NCBI GenBank assembly: GCA_039714995.1
Contig: JBDLII010000052.1
Span: 1-12,897, forward strand
Origin: Sva-25 sp039714995
Lineage (GTDB): Bacteria; Pseudomonadota; Gammaproteobacteria; Chromatiales; Chromatiaceae
DNA: 12,897 bases
Direction: 5' to 3'
Shown: in pieces, positions 6,095 through 12,897 of the stretch
Numbering within the stretch: the first letter of the stretch is position 1
Layout of the letters: each line of letters begins with the position of its first letter
Made by a program: the position numbers and the translations under genes
The notes under the pieces: generated by a model
The model's database searches: none
What the model saw: only the letters and a program-made list of their open reading frames with translations
Told to the model about the DNA's origin: nothing

Positions 6095-6478
6095 ATGAAT
6101 TCAGAAAAGGTCATCTTCAATTTCTTCATCGTCCTGGCGTTGACGCTCAACTTCGGTTTCGTGCTGGGTGATATGGAGGACCCCGCGCACCACCCCGTGT
6201 ATGAGCTCTTTGCCGTGATCGTCGTGAACCTGATTGCGACCATCCTGAAATTCGGCGATCGCACCCAGGTCGGGGCCATCCTGCTGTCGACAAGCTTGGC
6301 GGCCCTGCTGCAGCTGTTTGTCGCGGCGATCATCTGGTTCACCGCCAGTTACGTGACCGGGACCGGACTGACGCCAGGGGTGATGGCCAGCATCGTCTCC
6401 CTGTCGGCGGGCGCCGTACTCGCCAATGTGGTGTCAGTGATACTGCTGTTGGTCGAAACGGTCATGCTGCGCCGCTGA
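6095..6478 (+). CDS. DUF6394-like four-helix membrane protein
   Basis: Small 127-aa hydrophobic protein with predicted membrane helices at about 6-25, 36-53, 59-83 and 97-122. Recognisable stretches are LTLNFGFVLGDMEDP (17-30, with an acidic loop), VNLIATILKFGDRTQVG (44-60) and the Ala/Ser-rich last helix. I recall this as the DUF6394 family, commonly next to a channel/TrkA gene; the molecular function is unknown. The ATG at 6095 has AGGAG at 6083-6087 with 7-nt spacing. The channel-like gene starts 10 nt after its stop, so the two form an operon. It may be an accessory or second subunit of that channel (inference). Confidence 0.82.
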   Translation: MNSEKVIFNFFIVLALTLNFGFVLGDMEDPAHHPVYELFAVIVVNLIATILKFGDRTQVGAILLSTSLAALLQLFVAAIIWFTASYVTGTGLTPGVMASIVSLSAGAVLANVVSVILLLVETVMLRR

Positions 6479-6488
6479 GCCGGTTGCC

Positions 6489-8201
6489 ATGGATAACATC
6501 GTTTACGTGGTTTTCCGCAACATGCGTCAGCCGCTGCTGACGCTGTTGCTGGCATACTCGATCTCGATCTTGGGACTGGTGCTGATTCCCGGACAGGACG
6601 AGAGCGGCCAGCCGGTGCACATGGGGTTTTTCCACGCCTTCTATTTTGTCAGCTTCATGTCGACGACCATTGGCTTTGGCGAGATTCCCTATCCCTTCAC
6701 AGATGCCCAGCGCATGTGGGTGATTGTATCGATCTATGCCACGGTTATCTCCTGGATCTATGCTATTGGCACCCTGCTTGCCCTGGTTCAGGGGGAAGCC
6801 TTCCAGAATGCCCTGACCGTCGGACGTTTTTCGCGACGGGTCAGGCGGTTGTCGGAGCCTTTTTTCCTGATAGCGGGCTATGGCAGCATCGGCCGGGAAC
6901 TGGTGATGGCGTTGACCGAGCGTCATCAGCATGTGGTTGTGATTGACAGTGATCCGCAGTGCATCAACCTGATACGCATGCAGAATCTGCGCGAGAGCGT
7001 CCCGGCATTCTGCGGTGATGCAATGATACCCGAAAACCTCACCCAGGCCGGTCTGACGCGCCCCAACTGCTCTGCAGTGGTGGCGTTGACGCAACGCAAT
7101 TCGGTCAATCTGAAAGTGGCGATCAGCAGTAAGCTGCTGCGCCCCGAACTCACTGTGATTTGCAGGGCTGACTCTGCCGAAGTTGAGAAGAACATGGAGT
7201 CTTTCGGCACCAACTATATTGTCGATCCATTCGAATCATTTGCGATGCACCTATCCATCGCATTGCAGTCACCGGGCTTGCACCTTCTGGGTGAGTGGTT
7301 GGGAGGGCTGTCCCACCAGCCGTTGACCGAGCCCATCTATCCTCCCCAGCAGGGAAAATGGGTGCTCTGCGGTTACGGGCGTTTCGGCAAGGCAGTCTAT
7401 GAACGTCTGACCATGGAGGGGATGGATGTGGTCGTCATCGAGGCAACGCCTGAAAAAACAGGAACTCCCCCCTCCGGCTGTGTGGTCGGCAAGGGTACCG
7501 AGGCTGCCACGCTACTGGAAGCGGACATCGACTCCGCCGTCGGTATCGTCGCCGGGACTGACAGGGACGTGGATAATCTCTCGATCATCATGACGGCGCG
7601 GGAGCTGAATCCGGACCTGTTCATCATCCTGCGGCAGAACCTGCGCACCAATAACACCATCGTCAAGGCTGTGCATGCCAATATGGTGATGCATCCAAGC
7701 CAGATCATCGCCAACAAGATACGCATGCTGCTGGCGACGCCGTTGCTGCAGGAGTTCATGTCGCTGGCTAAAGGGGAGGAGGATGACTGGGCCTGCGAAC
7801 TCGTCAGCCGCCTCATTGCCATCTCCAGTGAGGAGGTCCCCGATGTGTGGGAGATGACCGTCGACAAGGAGCATGCGGATGCTGTCCATACTGCCCTGAC
7901 GGTCGAGGGGAAAGTGGTCACCATCGGCGACCTGGAACGCAATCCGCGTGAGCGCAAGCGCCGTTTGCCGGTCATTCCGCTGCTGATGATTCACCGCGAG
8001 TCGCGTATCCTGCTGCCAGGCAAAGAGCAGAAAGTCTCTACGGGTGACAAAATTCTGTGGTGCAGCCGCTACTGGGTGCAGTCAAAGATGGCCTGGACCC
8101 TGCAAGACCCTGTTGCGCTGGAGTATGTTCTGGACGGTGCTACAGCGCCGAGAAGCTGGATCTTCAGACGTCTGCTGCGATATTCGGGAAGTTCGCAATA
8201 A
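6489..8201 (+). CDS. Potassium-channel-like protein with two RCK/TrkA-N domains
   Basis: A 570-aa membrane protein with the architecture of a two-helix ion channel fused to tandem cytosolic ligand-sensing domains. TM1 is about 14-33, the pore helix about 46-59, the selectivity-filter-like TIGFGE at 60-65 and TM2 about 75-98. A first Rossmann domain starts at GYGSIG (130-135), with an acidic strand end VVVIDSD. A second starts at GYGRFG (295-300), with VVVIEA. The region 420-540 resembles RCK_C/TrkA-C domains. Filter GFG instead of GYG occurs in known potassium channels, so K+ conduction is likely but not proven. RCK domains commonly bind NAD(H), nucleotides or divalent cations. The Shine-Dalgarno is weak. 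It is coupled to the DUF6394 gene 10 nt upstream. Confidence 0.9.
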   Translation: MDNIVYVVFRNMRQPLLTLLLAYSISILGLVLIPGQDESGQPVHMGFFHAFYFVSFMSTTIGFGEIPYPFTDAQRMWVIVSIYATVISWIYAIGTLLALVQGEAFQNALTVGRFSRRVRRLSEPFFLIAGYGSIGRELVMALTERHQHVVVIDSDPQCINLIRMQNLRESVPAFCGDAMIPENLTQAGLTRPNCSAVVALTQRNSVNLKVAISSKLLRPELTVICRADSAEVEKNMESFGTNYIVDPFESFAMHLSIALQSPGLHLLGEWLGGLSHQPLTEPIYPPQQGKWVLCGYGRFGKAVYERLTMEGMDVVVIEATPEKTGTPPSGCVVGKGTEAATLLEADIDSAVGIVAGTDRDVDNLSIIMTARELNPDLFIILRQNLRTNNTIVKAVHANMVMHPSQIIANKIRMLLATPLLQEFMSLAKGEEDDWACELVSRLIAISSEEVPDVWEMTVDKEHADAVHTALTVEGKVVTIGDLERNPRERKRRLPVIPLLMIHRESRILLPGKEQKVSTGDKILWCSRYWVQSKMAWTLQDPVALEYVLDGATAPRSWIFRRLLRYSGSSQ

Positions 8202-8304
8202 ATTCGTGCATGGAAACGAGTGAAATAACAGGACGGAAAAATGCTTGTTTAATGCAAGGGATTGTTGAGAAATAACGCGAAATATAACGTGTAATATGCT
8301 GATT

Positions 8305-8310
8305 TATAAT
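8305..8310 (+). promoter_or_regulatory. Consensus -10 box TATAAT
   Basis: A perfect sigma-70 -10 hexamer lies 104 nt after the channel gene stop, inside non-coding AT-rich DNA. No good -35 is found 16-18 nt upstream (for example ATATAA at 8282-8287), so its use is uncertain. If active, it would start a transcript near 8317 that runs to the terminator at 8540-8573. Confidence 0.3.
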
Positions 8311-8316
8311 CTGTAG

Positions 8317-8573
8317 AGGATTCCAACTGAGTTCGAAATGACATGAAATGGATGCGTTCATCGCTTTTTGAGGAGCCGCTGATCGCGACGTGAAAAAAAA
8401 TTTCAAAAATAATTTTCAGAAAAATTTACAAAACATCGAACTTTCCTGATTTACCTCTGTCTATTGATTACTGCTTACCACTTTTATCGTTTTTTTCAGT
8501 GGTTATACAGTTATATGTGACTCCCCTTTGACTCAGTTGACCAGCGTTTGTGACACGACGCTGGTTTTTTTTT
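8317..8573 (+). ncRNA. Candidate small RNA or long leader/trailer
   Basis: This gene-free segment lies between a perfect TATAAT box (8305-8310) and a strong intrinsic terminator. CAACTGAGT (8324-8332), near the would-be 5' end, is the exact reverse complement of ACTCAGTTG (8531-8539), immediately before the terminator stem, so the ends of such a transcript could pair. The AT-rich middle (8391-8440) has no convincing ORF with a ribosome-binding site. It could equally be the 3' untranslated region of the channel gene. I recognise no known RNA family. Confidence 0.25.
8540..8573 (+). terminator. Intrinsic terminator upstream of amt
   Basis: The stem ACCAGCGT (8540-8547) pairs with ACGCTGGT (8558-8565) around a 10-nt loop and runs straight into nine T (8565-8573). 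It is a textbook Rho-independent terminator on the plus strand. It ends either the channel operon (with a 340-nt trailer) or a small RNA, and isolates amt from upstream transcription. Confidence 0.88.
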
Positions 8574-8666
8574 GCCTGATGAAAAGGTGCAGCCCCGCAA
8601 TGAGTGGTATAGAATCTGGCGCTTGAAACCAGATTAATTTCAAAAAAGACCGCAAGGGGCGCCTCG
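8574..8666 (+). promoter_or_regulatory. amt promoter/leader region
   Basis: Since a terminator precedes it, amt needs its own promoter here. TATAGA at 8608-8613 is a plausible -10, but the -35 is weak. GGTGCA (8586-8591) matches one half of the NtrC consensus, with no matching second half. AATCTGG (8613-8619) and CCAGATT (8629-8635) form a perfect 7-bp inverted repeat with a 9-nt spacer, either an operator or a leader hairpin. AAGGGG (8654-8659) is the ribosome-binding site, 7 nt before the ATG. No sigma-54 -24/-12 element with correct spacing is present. Confidence 0.4.
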
Positions 8667-9971
8667 ATGTTTGATTCCACTCATAAAAAGACTCTTCTCT
8701 CGCTGTTGTTGATGTTGCCGGGTCCGCTGTTTGCGGCAGAGGGTGACCTGAATGCCGCCAATACGTCATGGATTCTGACGTCAACCGCGCTGGTACTGTT
8801 CATGACGCTGCCTGGTCTGGCGCTCTTCTACGGCGGTCTGGTGCGCGCCAAGAACGTGCTCTCCATCCTGATGCAGTGTTTTGCGATTGCCGGCGTCTCC
8901 TCGATCTTGTGGCTGGTCGTGGGATACAGTCTGGCTTTCGGCGAGGGGAGTGCATGGATCGGAGATTTCAGCAAGGTGATGCTGTCCGGTATCGGCCGTG
9001 AGACCGTCTCCGGCGATATCCCCGAAGTCCTCTTCATGCTGTTTCAGATGACCTTCGCCATCATCACCCCGGCGTTGATCATTGGCGGATACGCTGAACG
9101 CATGAAGTTCTCGGCGATGCTGATCTTCAGCGCGGTGTGGCTGCTGCTGGTCTATGTGCCTGTTACCCACTGGGTGTGGGGCGGCGGCTGGCTCCAGCAG
9201 CAGGGGCTTTACGATTTTGCCGGCGGCACCGTGGTGCATATCACGGCAGGCGTTGCGGCGCTGGTGGCGGCACTGGTACTCGGCCCGCGCAAGGGTTTCG
9301 GCACCAAGGTGATGATGCCACACAACATGACCATGACCGTGACCGGCGCCGGCATGCTGTGGGTCGGCTGGTTTGGCTTCAATGGCGGCAGCGCGCTGGC
9401 ATCCAACGGTGATGCGGCGATGGCGATGCTGGTGACGCATATCTCCTCGGCGACGGCGGCGATCACCTGGATGGCGATAGAGTGGATCAAGTATGGCAAG
9501 GCCAGCGCCCTGGGCATCGTCACCGGCATGGTGGCAGGCCTTGGCACGATCACCCCTGCATCAGGCTTTGTCGGTCCCGGCGGCGCCCTGATTATCGGCC
9601 TGCTGGCAGGTTCGGTCTGTTTTGTCGCTACCCTGACCCTGAAGCAGAAACTGAAGATCGATGACTCGCTCGATGTCTTCCCGGTGCACGGCGTCGGCGG
9701 CATCCTCGGCACCTTGTTGGCGGGCGTCTTCTCGGCGACCACGCTGGGCGTCTTCAGCGGCTTCGGCTTCGCCGACGGCATCCAGAACATGGCAGGTCAG
9801 CTCGGGGTTCAGTTTACCGGCGTTGCCGCAACGGTTGTGTTTACGGCGGCAGTGACCTACGCAGTGCTGAAAATCCTCGATCTGACGCTCGGTCTGCGTG
9901 TCACCGAAGAGGAGGAGAGCGAGGGGCTGGATATCGCACTCCACGAAGAGCGTGGTTACGTCGGATTATAA
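8667..9971 (+). CDS. amt: Ammonium transporter, Amt/AmtB family
   Basis: Inner-membrane ammonium/ammonia channel-transporter, trimeric in known members. The product is 434 aa. An N-terminal signal peptide (about 1-24, basic THKK then hydrophobic LLSLLLMLPGPLFAA) precedes eleven predicted helices, as in E. coli AmtB. Pore residues are visible: the twin histidines His191 (GGTVVHITAG) and His341 (FPVHGVGG), Asp183 (YDFAGG) and candidate phenylalanine gate residues near 127-130. The C-terminal tail LRVTEEEESEGLDIALHEERGY, which binds GlnK in E. coli, is conserved. No glnK lies beside it; the only PII relative in the window is the divergent one 3.2 kb upstream. The start is supported by AAGGGG 7 nt upstream. 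Confidence 0.97.
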   Translation: MFDSTHKKTLLSLLLMLPGPLFAAEGDLNAANTSWILTSTALVLFMTLPGLALFYGGLVRAKNVLSILMQCFAIAGVSSILWLVVGYSLAFGEGSAWIGDFSKVMLSGIGRETVSGDIPEVLFMLFQMTFAIITPALIIGGYAERMKFSAMLIFSAVWLLLVYVPVTHWVWGGGWLQQQGLYDFAGGTVVHITAGVAALVAALVLGPRKGFGTKVMMPHNMTMTVTGAGMLWVGWFGFNGGSALASNGDAAMAMLVTHISSATAAITWMAIEWIKYGKASALGIVTGMVAGLGTITPASGFVGPGGALIIGLLAGSVCFVATLTLKQKLKIDDSLDVFPVHGVGGILGTLLAGVFSATTLGVFSGFGFADGIQNMAGQLGVQFTGVAATVVFTAAVTYAVLKILDLTLGLRVTEEEESEGLDIALHEERGYVGL

Positions 9972-10031
9972 ACTTCACCGGCAAAGAGGGCTCTTGTCAG
10001 CCTGTTCTGTTCGGAATTTGCCTGGGAAAGC

Positions 10032-10115
10032 GTCATTGCGAGCGAAGCGCGGCAATCTCATGCATTGATATCAATAGGTGAGAGATTGTTTCGTCGCTAC
10101 GCTCCTCGCAATGAC
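10032..10115. repeat. Palindromic repeat, GTCATTGCGAG type
   Basis: The outer arms GTCATTGCGAG (10032-10042) and CTCGCAATGAC (10105-10115) are exact reverse complements. Inner CAATCTC (10053-10059) pairs with GAGATTG (10082-10088). A perfect decamer palindrome TTGATATCAA (10065-10074) sits at the centre. This matches a dispersed 'CGTCATTGCGAGCGAAGCG..' repeat that I recall from many bacterial genomes. It lies between amt and the ligase gene. A fragment, CGTCATTG, recurs at 10139-10146. The rest of 9972-10156 shows no gene and no clear terminator for amt. Confidence 0.9.
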
Positions 10116-10156
10116 ATTCGTTAACAGCATCCTGAGAACGTCATTGAGTTATAGGC

Positions 10157-11575
10157 ATGGGACAGGAGATCGACAGCGCTACCTTTCAGCAACGCGATTT
10201 TGATGAGTTCCATCAGCGCCTGGTGGCGGAGACGCGCCTGCTGGAGGAGATGCTCAGGGATGGAAAGCTGGATAACTCCGAGCCGGTGGCCGGCTATGAA
10301 CTCGAGGCGTGGCTGGTTGACGGCAACGGGGATCCGGCGCCGCGCAATGTGCCGTTTTTACAGGCGCTCGATGATCCTGATGTTGTTGCCGAGCTTGCGA
10401 CCTTCAATATAGAGCTCAATGGCCCGCCGGAGCCGCTGGCCGGCCATGCGCTGTCACGCATGCAGCAGTCACTCGAAGGGAACTGGCAAAGATGTCAGCA
10501 GATGGCGGATTCCATGGGGATGCATCTTCAGGGAATCGGCATCCTGCCGACGATCCGCCCCCGGCATCTGATCCTGGAGCATATGTCGCAGCTGAAGCGC
10601 TACGTGGCGCTGAACCAGCAAATTCTACGCCTGCGCGGCGGCAAGCCTATCGAACTGCTGATCGAGGGTGAGGAGAGACTTGCGTTGAGCCATGATGACG
10701 TAATGCTCGAATCGGCCGCCACCTCTTTCCAGATCCATCTGCAGGTCGCTGCAAAGCTCGCTGCGCGTTACTACAATGCCGCCAAGATTGTCTCCGCGGC
10801 CGTGGTTGCCGTCAGCGCCAACTCACCCTTTCTGTTTGGCAGACAGCTGTGGGAGGAGACGCGCATCCCGCTGTTTGAGCAGGCCGTCTCCGTGGGCGCC
10901 TCGGACAGGACCAACCGGGTCTCATTTGGCTACAGGTATCTCGACAGCAGTATCTTCGAGGTGTTTGCCCTGAATCTGGAGCGCTATCCGGTGTTGCTGC
11001 CGATGCTCACTGATGATGATTCCCGGCAGCTCTCGCATCTGCGCCTGCATAACGGCACGATCTGGCGCTGGAACCGACCACTGGTGGGTTTCAGCGCGGA
11101 TGGTCGGCCGCATATCCGTATCGAGCACCGCGTGGTTCCTGCCGGCCCGACACATGTGGACCAGTTTGCCAATGCCGCACTCTTCTACGGCCTGGTGACG
11201 GCGTTGGCGCATGCCGGGAAAGCGCCGGAGAAGCGGCTGCCGTTTTCAGCCTGCAAAGCCAACTTTTACCGCGCTGCAAAAGAGGGCGTCAATGCACGGG
11301 TCGAGTGGCTCGATGGTGAACATGGCAGCCTTAAAACGCTGTGTCTCGAGCGGTTGCTCGACCAGGCGCAGCAGGGACTCTTGCTGGCCGGTATTGACGG
11401 GCATGAGGCTGCGTACTACCTGGACGTGATCAGGCAGCGTCTGCAGAGCGGCCAGACAGGAGCAGCCTGGCAGAAAAAGTGGGTTGACCGCTATGGACCG
11501 CAATGGCGGGATTTGACGCTCTGTTATGCGGAGCATCAGCAAACGGCGCTGCCCGTTCATCGCTGGAGCCTGTGA
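10157..11575 (+). CDS. GCS2-family glutamate-cysteine ligase-like enzyme
   Basis: A 472-aa member of the GCS2 carboxylate-amine ligase family (ATP-dependent amide bond formation on a glutamate carboxylate). Family-like motifs are GYELEAWLVD (46-55), FNIELNGPPEPL (83-94), TSFQIHLQV (189-197), SANSPFLFGR (220-229), HNGTIWRWNRP (298-308) and RIEHRVVPAGPT (321-332), together giving the metal- and nucleotide-binding acids and the arginine/glutamate patch. Family members range from true glutathione-pathway ligases to enzymes such as YbdK with weak activity, so the acceptor amine is unknown. The ribosome-binding site before ATG 10157 is weak. The stop overlaps the start of the M14 hydrolase gene (TGATG), implying coupled synthesis. 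A ligase-plus-amidohydrolase pair suggests metabolism of a gamma-glutamyl or N-acyl compound (inference). Confidence 0.87.
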   Translation: MGQEIDSATFQQRDFDEFHQRLVAETRLLEEMLRDGKLDNSEPVAGYELEAWLVDGNGDPAPRNVPFLQALDDPDVVAELATFNIELNGPPEPLAGHALSRMQQSLEGNWQRCQQMADSMGMHLQGIGILPTIRPRHLILEHMSQLKRYVALNQQILRLRGGKPIELLIEGEERLALSHDDVMLESAATSFQIHLQVAAKLAARYYNAAKIVSAAVVAVSANSPFLFGRQLWEETRIPLFEQAVSVGASDRTNRVSFGYRYLDSSIFEVFALNLERYPVLLPMLTDDDSRQLSHLRLHNGTIWRWNRPLVGFSADGRPHIRIEHRVVPAGPTHVDQFANAALFYGLVTALAHAGKAPEKRLPFSACKANFYRAAKEGVNARVEWLDGEHGSLKTLCLERLLDQAQQGLLLAGIDGHEAAYYLDVIRQRLQSGQTGAAWQKKWVDRYGPQWRDLTLCYAEHQQTALPVHRWSL

Positions 11576-12606
11576 TGCTCAATGAACTGGATCGGATTCC
11601 GCAGGGGCTGCTTGAGCTGCAGGCGCAGCAGCTGGCCGATGCACTCCAGGGACCGACACTGATCACGCTGCGGGGGATGCGTGAACCGCCATTGTTCGTC
11701 TCGGTGCTGCTGCATGGCAATGAGACCACGGGATGGGAGGCCGTACGCCGCCTGCTGCGGGAGTATGAGCCTGGAGGCGGTGTGCGTCCGCTGCCGCGCA
11801 CCCTGGTGCTGTTTATCGGCAATGTCGACGCCGCCCGCCATCGACTGCGCCGCCTGGATGGCCAGCCGGATTACAACCGCTCCTGGCCGGGTGGAAAGGG
11901 TTATGTCTCGGCAGAGACCAGCCTGATGGATCAGGTGACCGCACTGATGCGGCAGCGCGGGCTCTTCGCCAGCATCGACATCCATAACAACACCGGCCTG
12001 AATCCACACTACGCCTGTGTCAACGTCGTCAACAACAGGTTTCTGAGGTTGGCAACGCTCTTCAGCCGGCTGGTGATCTACTTTATCCGGCCGCGGGGGG
12101 TGCAATCGCTGGCTTTCGCGAAGTTCTGTCCGGCGGTCACCATCGAGTGCGGTAAGGTCGGCGATGCAGCGGGCATCCGCCATACGCAGCAGTTTGTCGA
12201 TGCCTGCCTGCACCTGCACGATCTCTCTGATGAAAACCTCGCCCATACGGAGGTGGATCTGTTTCACACGGTTGCCACGGTCAAGATTCCCGTTGACCTC
12301 GAGTTCGGCTTCGGCGCACACCACCAGCTCGGTCTCGATCCCCAACTGGAACGCTTCAATTTCAGTGAACTGCCTGTCGGCACCCACTGGGGCGATACGA
12401 ATGGTGAGGAGATGCCGTTTGTGGTGACCAGCGAGAGCGGCGAGCTTGTCGCAGAGGACTATTTCGAACTGCAGCAGGGCAGGCTGGTCAATTGCGTCCC
12501 GGTGATGCCCTCCATGCTGACCAGGGATGAACGCGTGATTCGCCAGGATTGCCTCTGCTATCTGATGGAGCGCTACAAACTCAAAACCCGACAGGCCGCA
12601 AATTGA
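11575..12606 (+). CDS. M14-type zinc hydrolase, aspartoacylase/succinylglutamate desuccinylase-like
   Basis: A 343-aa zinc-dependent amidohydrolase/carboxypeptidase-fold protein. Zinc ligands are apparent as His47 and Glu50 in LLHGNETTGWE and His137 in SIDIHNNTGLNPHY (133-146). The catalytic Glu is Glu191 in TIECGKVGD. This is the arrangement of aspartoacylase and AstE, which cleave N-acyl amino acids. A C-terminal beta-rich part (about 235-343) completes the protein. The frame is open upstream to 11503, but ATG 11575 is chosen because GGAG at 11565-11568 precedes it with 6-nt spacing and it overlaps the ligase stop by one base. It is not within an arginine-succinyltransferase (ast) operon, so the substrate is probably not succinylglutamate. 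Confidence 0.88.
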   Translation: MLNELDRIPQGLLELQAQQLADALQGPTLITLRGMREPPLFVSVLLHGNETTGWEAVRRLLREYEPGGGVRPLPRTLVLFIGNVDAARHRLRRLDGQPDYNRSWPGGKGYVSAETSLMDQVTALMRQRGLFASIDIHNNTGLNPHYACVNVVNNRFLRLATLFSRLVIYFIRPRGVQSLAFAKFCPAVTIECGKVGDAAGIRHTQQFVDACLHLHDLSDENLAHTEVDLFHTVATVKIPVDLEFGFGAHHQLGLDPQLERFNFSELPVGTHWGDTNGEEMPFVVTSESGELVAEDYFELQQGRLVNCVPVMPSMLTRDERVIRQDCLCYLMERYKLKTRQAAN

Positions 12607-12897
12607 AACATGTTGCCGTCATTCACACGCCGTTCAAGGAGAAATTCGGGATTCCACGCCAGCCTGGAGTGGTCAAGGCTGCCCGCGGGGTCGTCGAGTT
12701 GCTTGCTCCATACGACCGGCCGGAGATGCTCAAGGGGTTGGAAGCCTTCTCCCACCTGTGGCTGATCTGGCGCTTCCATGCCGTTGCCGATGGCCAGTGG
12801 AAACCGACAGTGCGACCGCCGCGTCTCGGCGGCAACAGGCGGGTCGGGGTGTTCGCCAGCCGCTCGCCTTTTCGTCCCAATCCGCTCGGGCTCTCGG
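12603..12897 (+). CDS. trmO: TrmO (TsaA) tRNA m6t6A methyltransferase, N-terminal part
   Basis: SAM-dependent enzyme that N6-methylates threonylcarbamoyladenosine at position 37 of certain tRNAs (family knowledge, E. coli TrmO/TsaA). The 98 codons visible closely follow the E. coli protein: VIHTPFKEKFGIPRQPG (6-22), GLEAFSHLWLIW (50-61), PTVRPPRLGGN and the signature SRSPFRPNPLGLS up to the cut. The reading frame continues past the window end. The likely start is TTG at 12603, overlapping the M14 stop by four bases (TTGA). No ATG is available in frame nearby, and the N terminus then has a normal length. The Shine-Dalgarno is weak, so coupling to the hydrolase gene probably drives translation. 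Confidence 0.92.
   Translation, partial: MKHVAVIHTPFKEKFGIPRQPGVVKAARGVVELLAPYDRPEMLKGLEAFSHLWLIWRFHAVADGQWKPTVRPPRLGGNRRVGVFASRSPFRPNPLGLS

Noticed and set aside
8562..8576. Possible sigma-54 promoter (GG..GC) before amt
   Set aside because: The GG (8563-8564) and GC (8574-8575) are separated by nine T rather than the ten bases required, and the sequence is fully explained by the terminator stem and T tract.
8781..9440. Antisense 219-codon reading frame opposite amt
   Set aside because: It has low-complexity His/Gln/Arg-rich composition, lies entirely within amt on the other strand and has no ribosome-binding site.
9988..10001. Possible amt terminator hairpin (AAGAG/CTCTT)
   Set aside because: A five-base stem with a two-base loop and no following T tract is not credible.
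11503..11574. N-terminal extension of the M14 hydrolase
   Set aside because: It overlaps the ligase coding sequence by 73 nt, while ATG 11575 has a properly spaced GGAG and a one-base overlap with the ligase stop.

Overview
The window looks like chromosome of a GC-rich gammaproteobacterium. The minus-strand order aroQ-accB-accC-prmA is the arrangement familiar from Pseudomonas and relatives, and the biotin carboxylase, biotin carrier, PrmA and TrmO proteins are close in sequence to the gammaproteobacterial versions. The intergenic palindromes resemble dispersed repeats I recall from environmental Proteobacteria, including sulfur and nitrogen cyclers. I cannot name a genus. There is no integrase, transposase, CRISPR array, rRNA or tRNA.

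Layout. (1) 128-3409, minus strand: housekeeping operon aroQ (3-dehydroquinase), accB and accC (two acetyl-CoA carboxylase subunits), then prmA (ribosomal protein L11 methyltransferase). Between accC and prmA lies a palindromic repeat with perfect 27-bp arms. (2) 3556-5856, plus strand, divergent from aroQ: a tightly packed four-gene operon. It encodes two homologous DUF1538 membrane proteins, a small PII-like trimer-type signalling protein with no tyrosine, and a two-CBS-domain protein. I consider this the most interesting system here: a membrane transporter or channel of unknown substrate with two dedicated candidate nucleotide sensors. (3) 6095-8201: a four-helix DUF6394 protein and a two-helix potassium-channel-like protein with two cytosolic RCK/TrkA-N domains. 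(4) 8202-8666: a long AT-rich gene-free stretch with a strong intrinsic terminator and hints of a structured small RNA. (5) 8667-9971: an Amt-family ammonium transporter with a signal peptide and no adjacent glnK. (6) 10157-12897: a translationally coupled set of a GCS2-type glutamate-cysteine ligase-like enzyme, an M14 aspartoacylase/succinylglutamate desuccinylase-like zinc hydrolase, and the start of trmO (tRNA m6t6A methyltransferase), cut by the window end.

Five different intergenic repeat elements sit at gene boundaries: 14-39, 81-110, 1038-1106, 5944-6026 and 10032-10115. Four are palindromic. The fifth (81-110) is a tandem triplet that may be half of a larger palindrome.

How the genes may work together (inference): regions 2-5 are all same-strand membrane transport or ion-flux genes with nucleotide- or nitrogen-type regulatory domains (PII-like, CBS, RCK, Amt). 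This suggests a neighbourhood for coupling energy or nitrogen state to ion or ammonium transport. Only the four-gene DUF1538 cluster is packed tightly enough to be called one operon with confidence.
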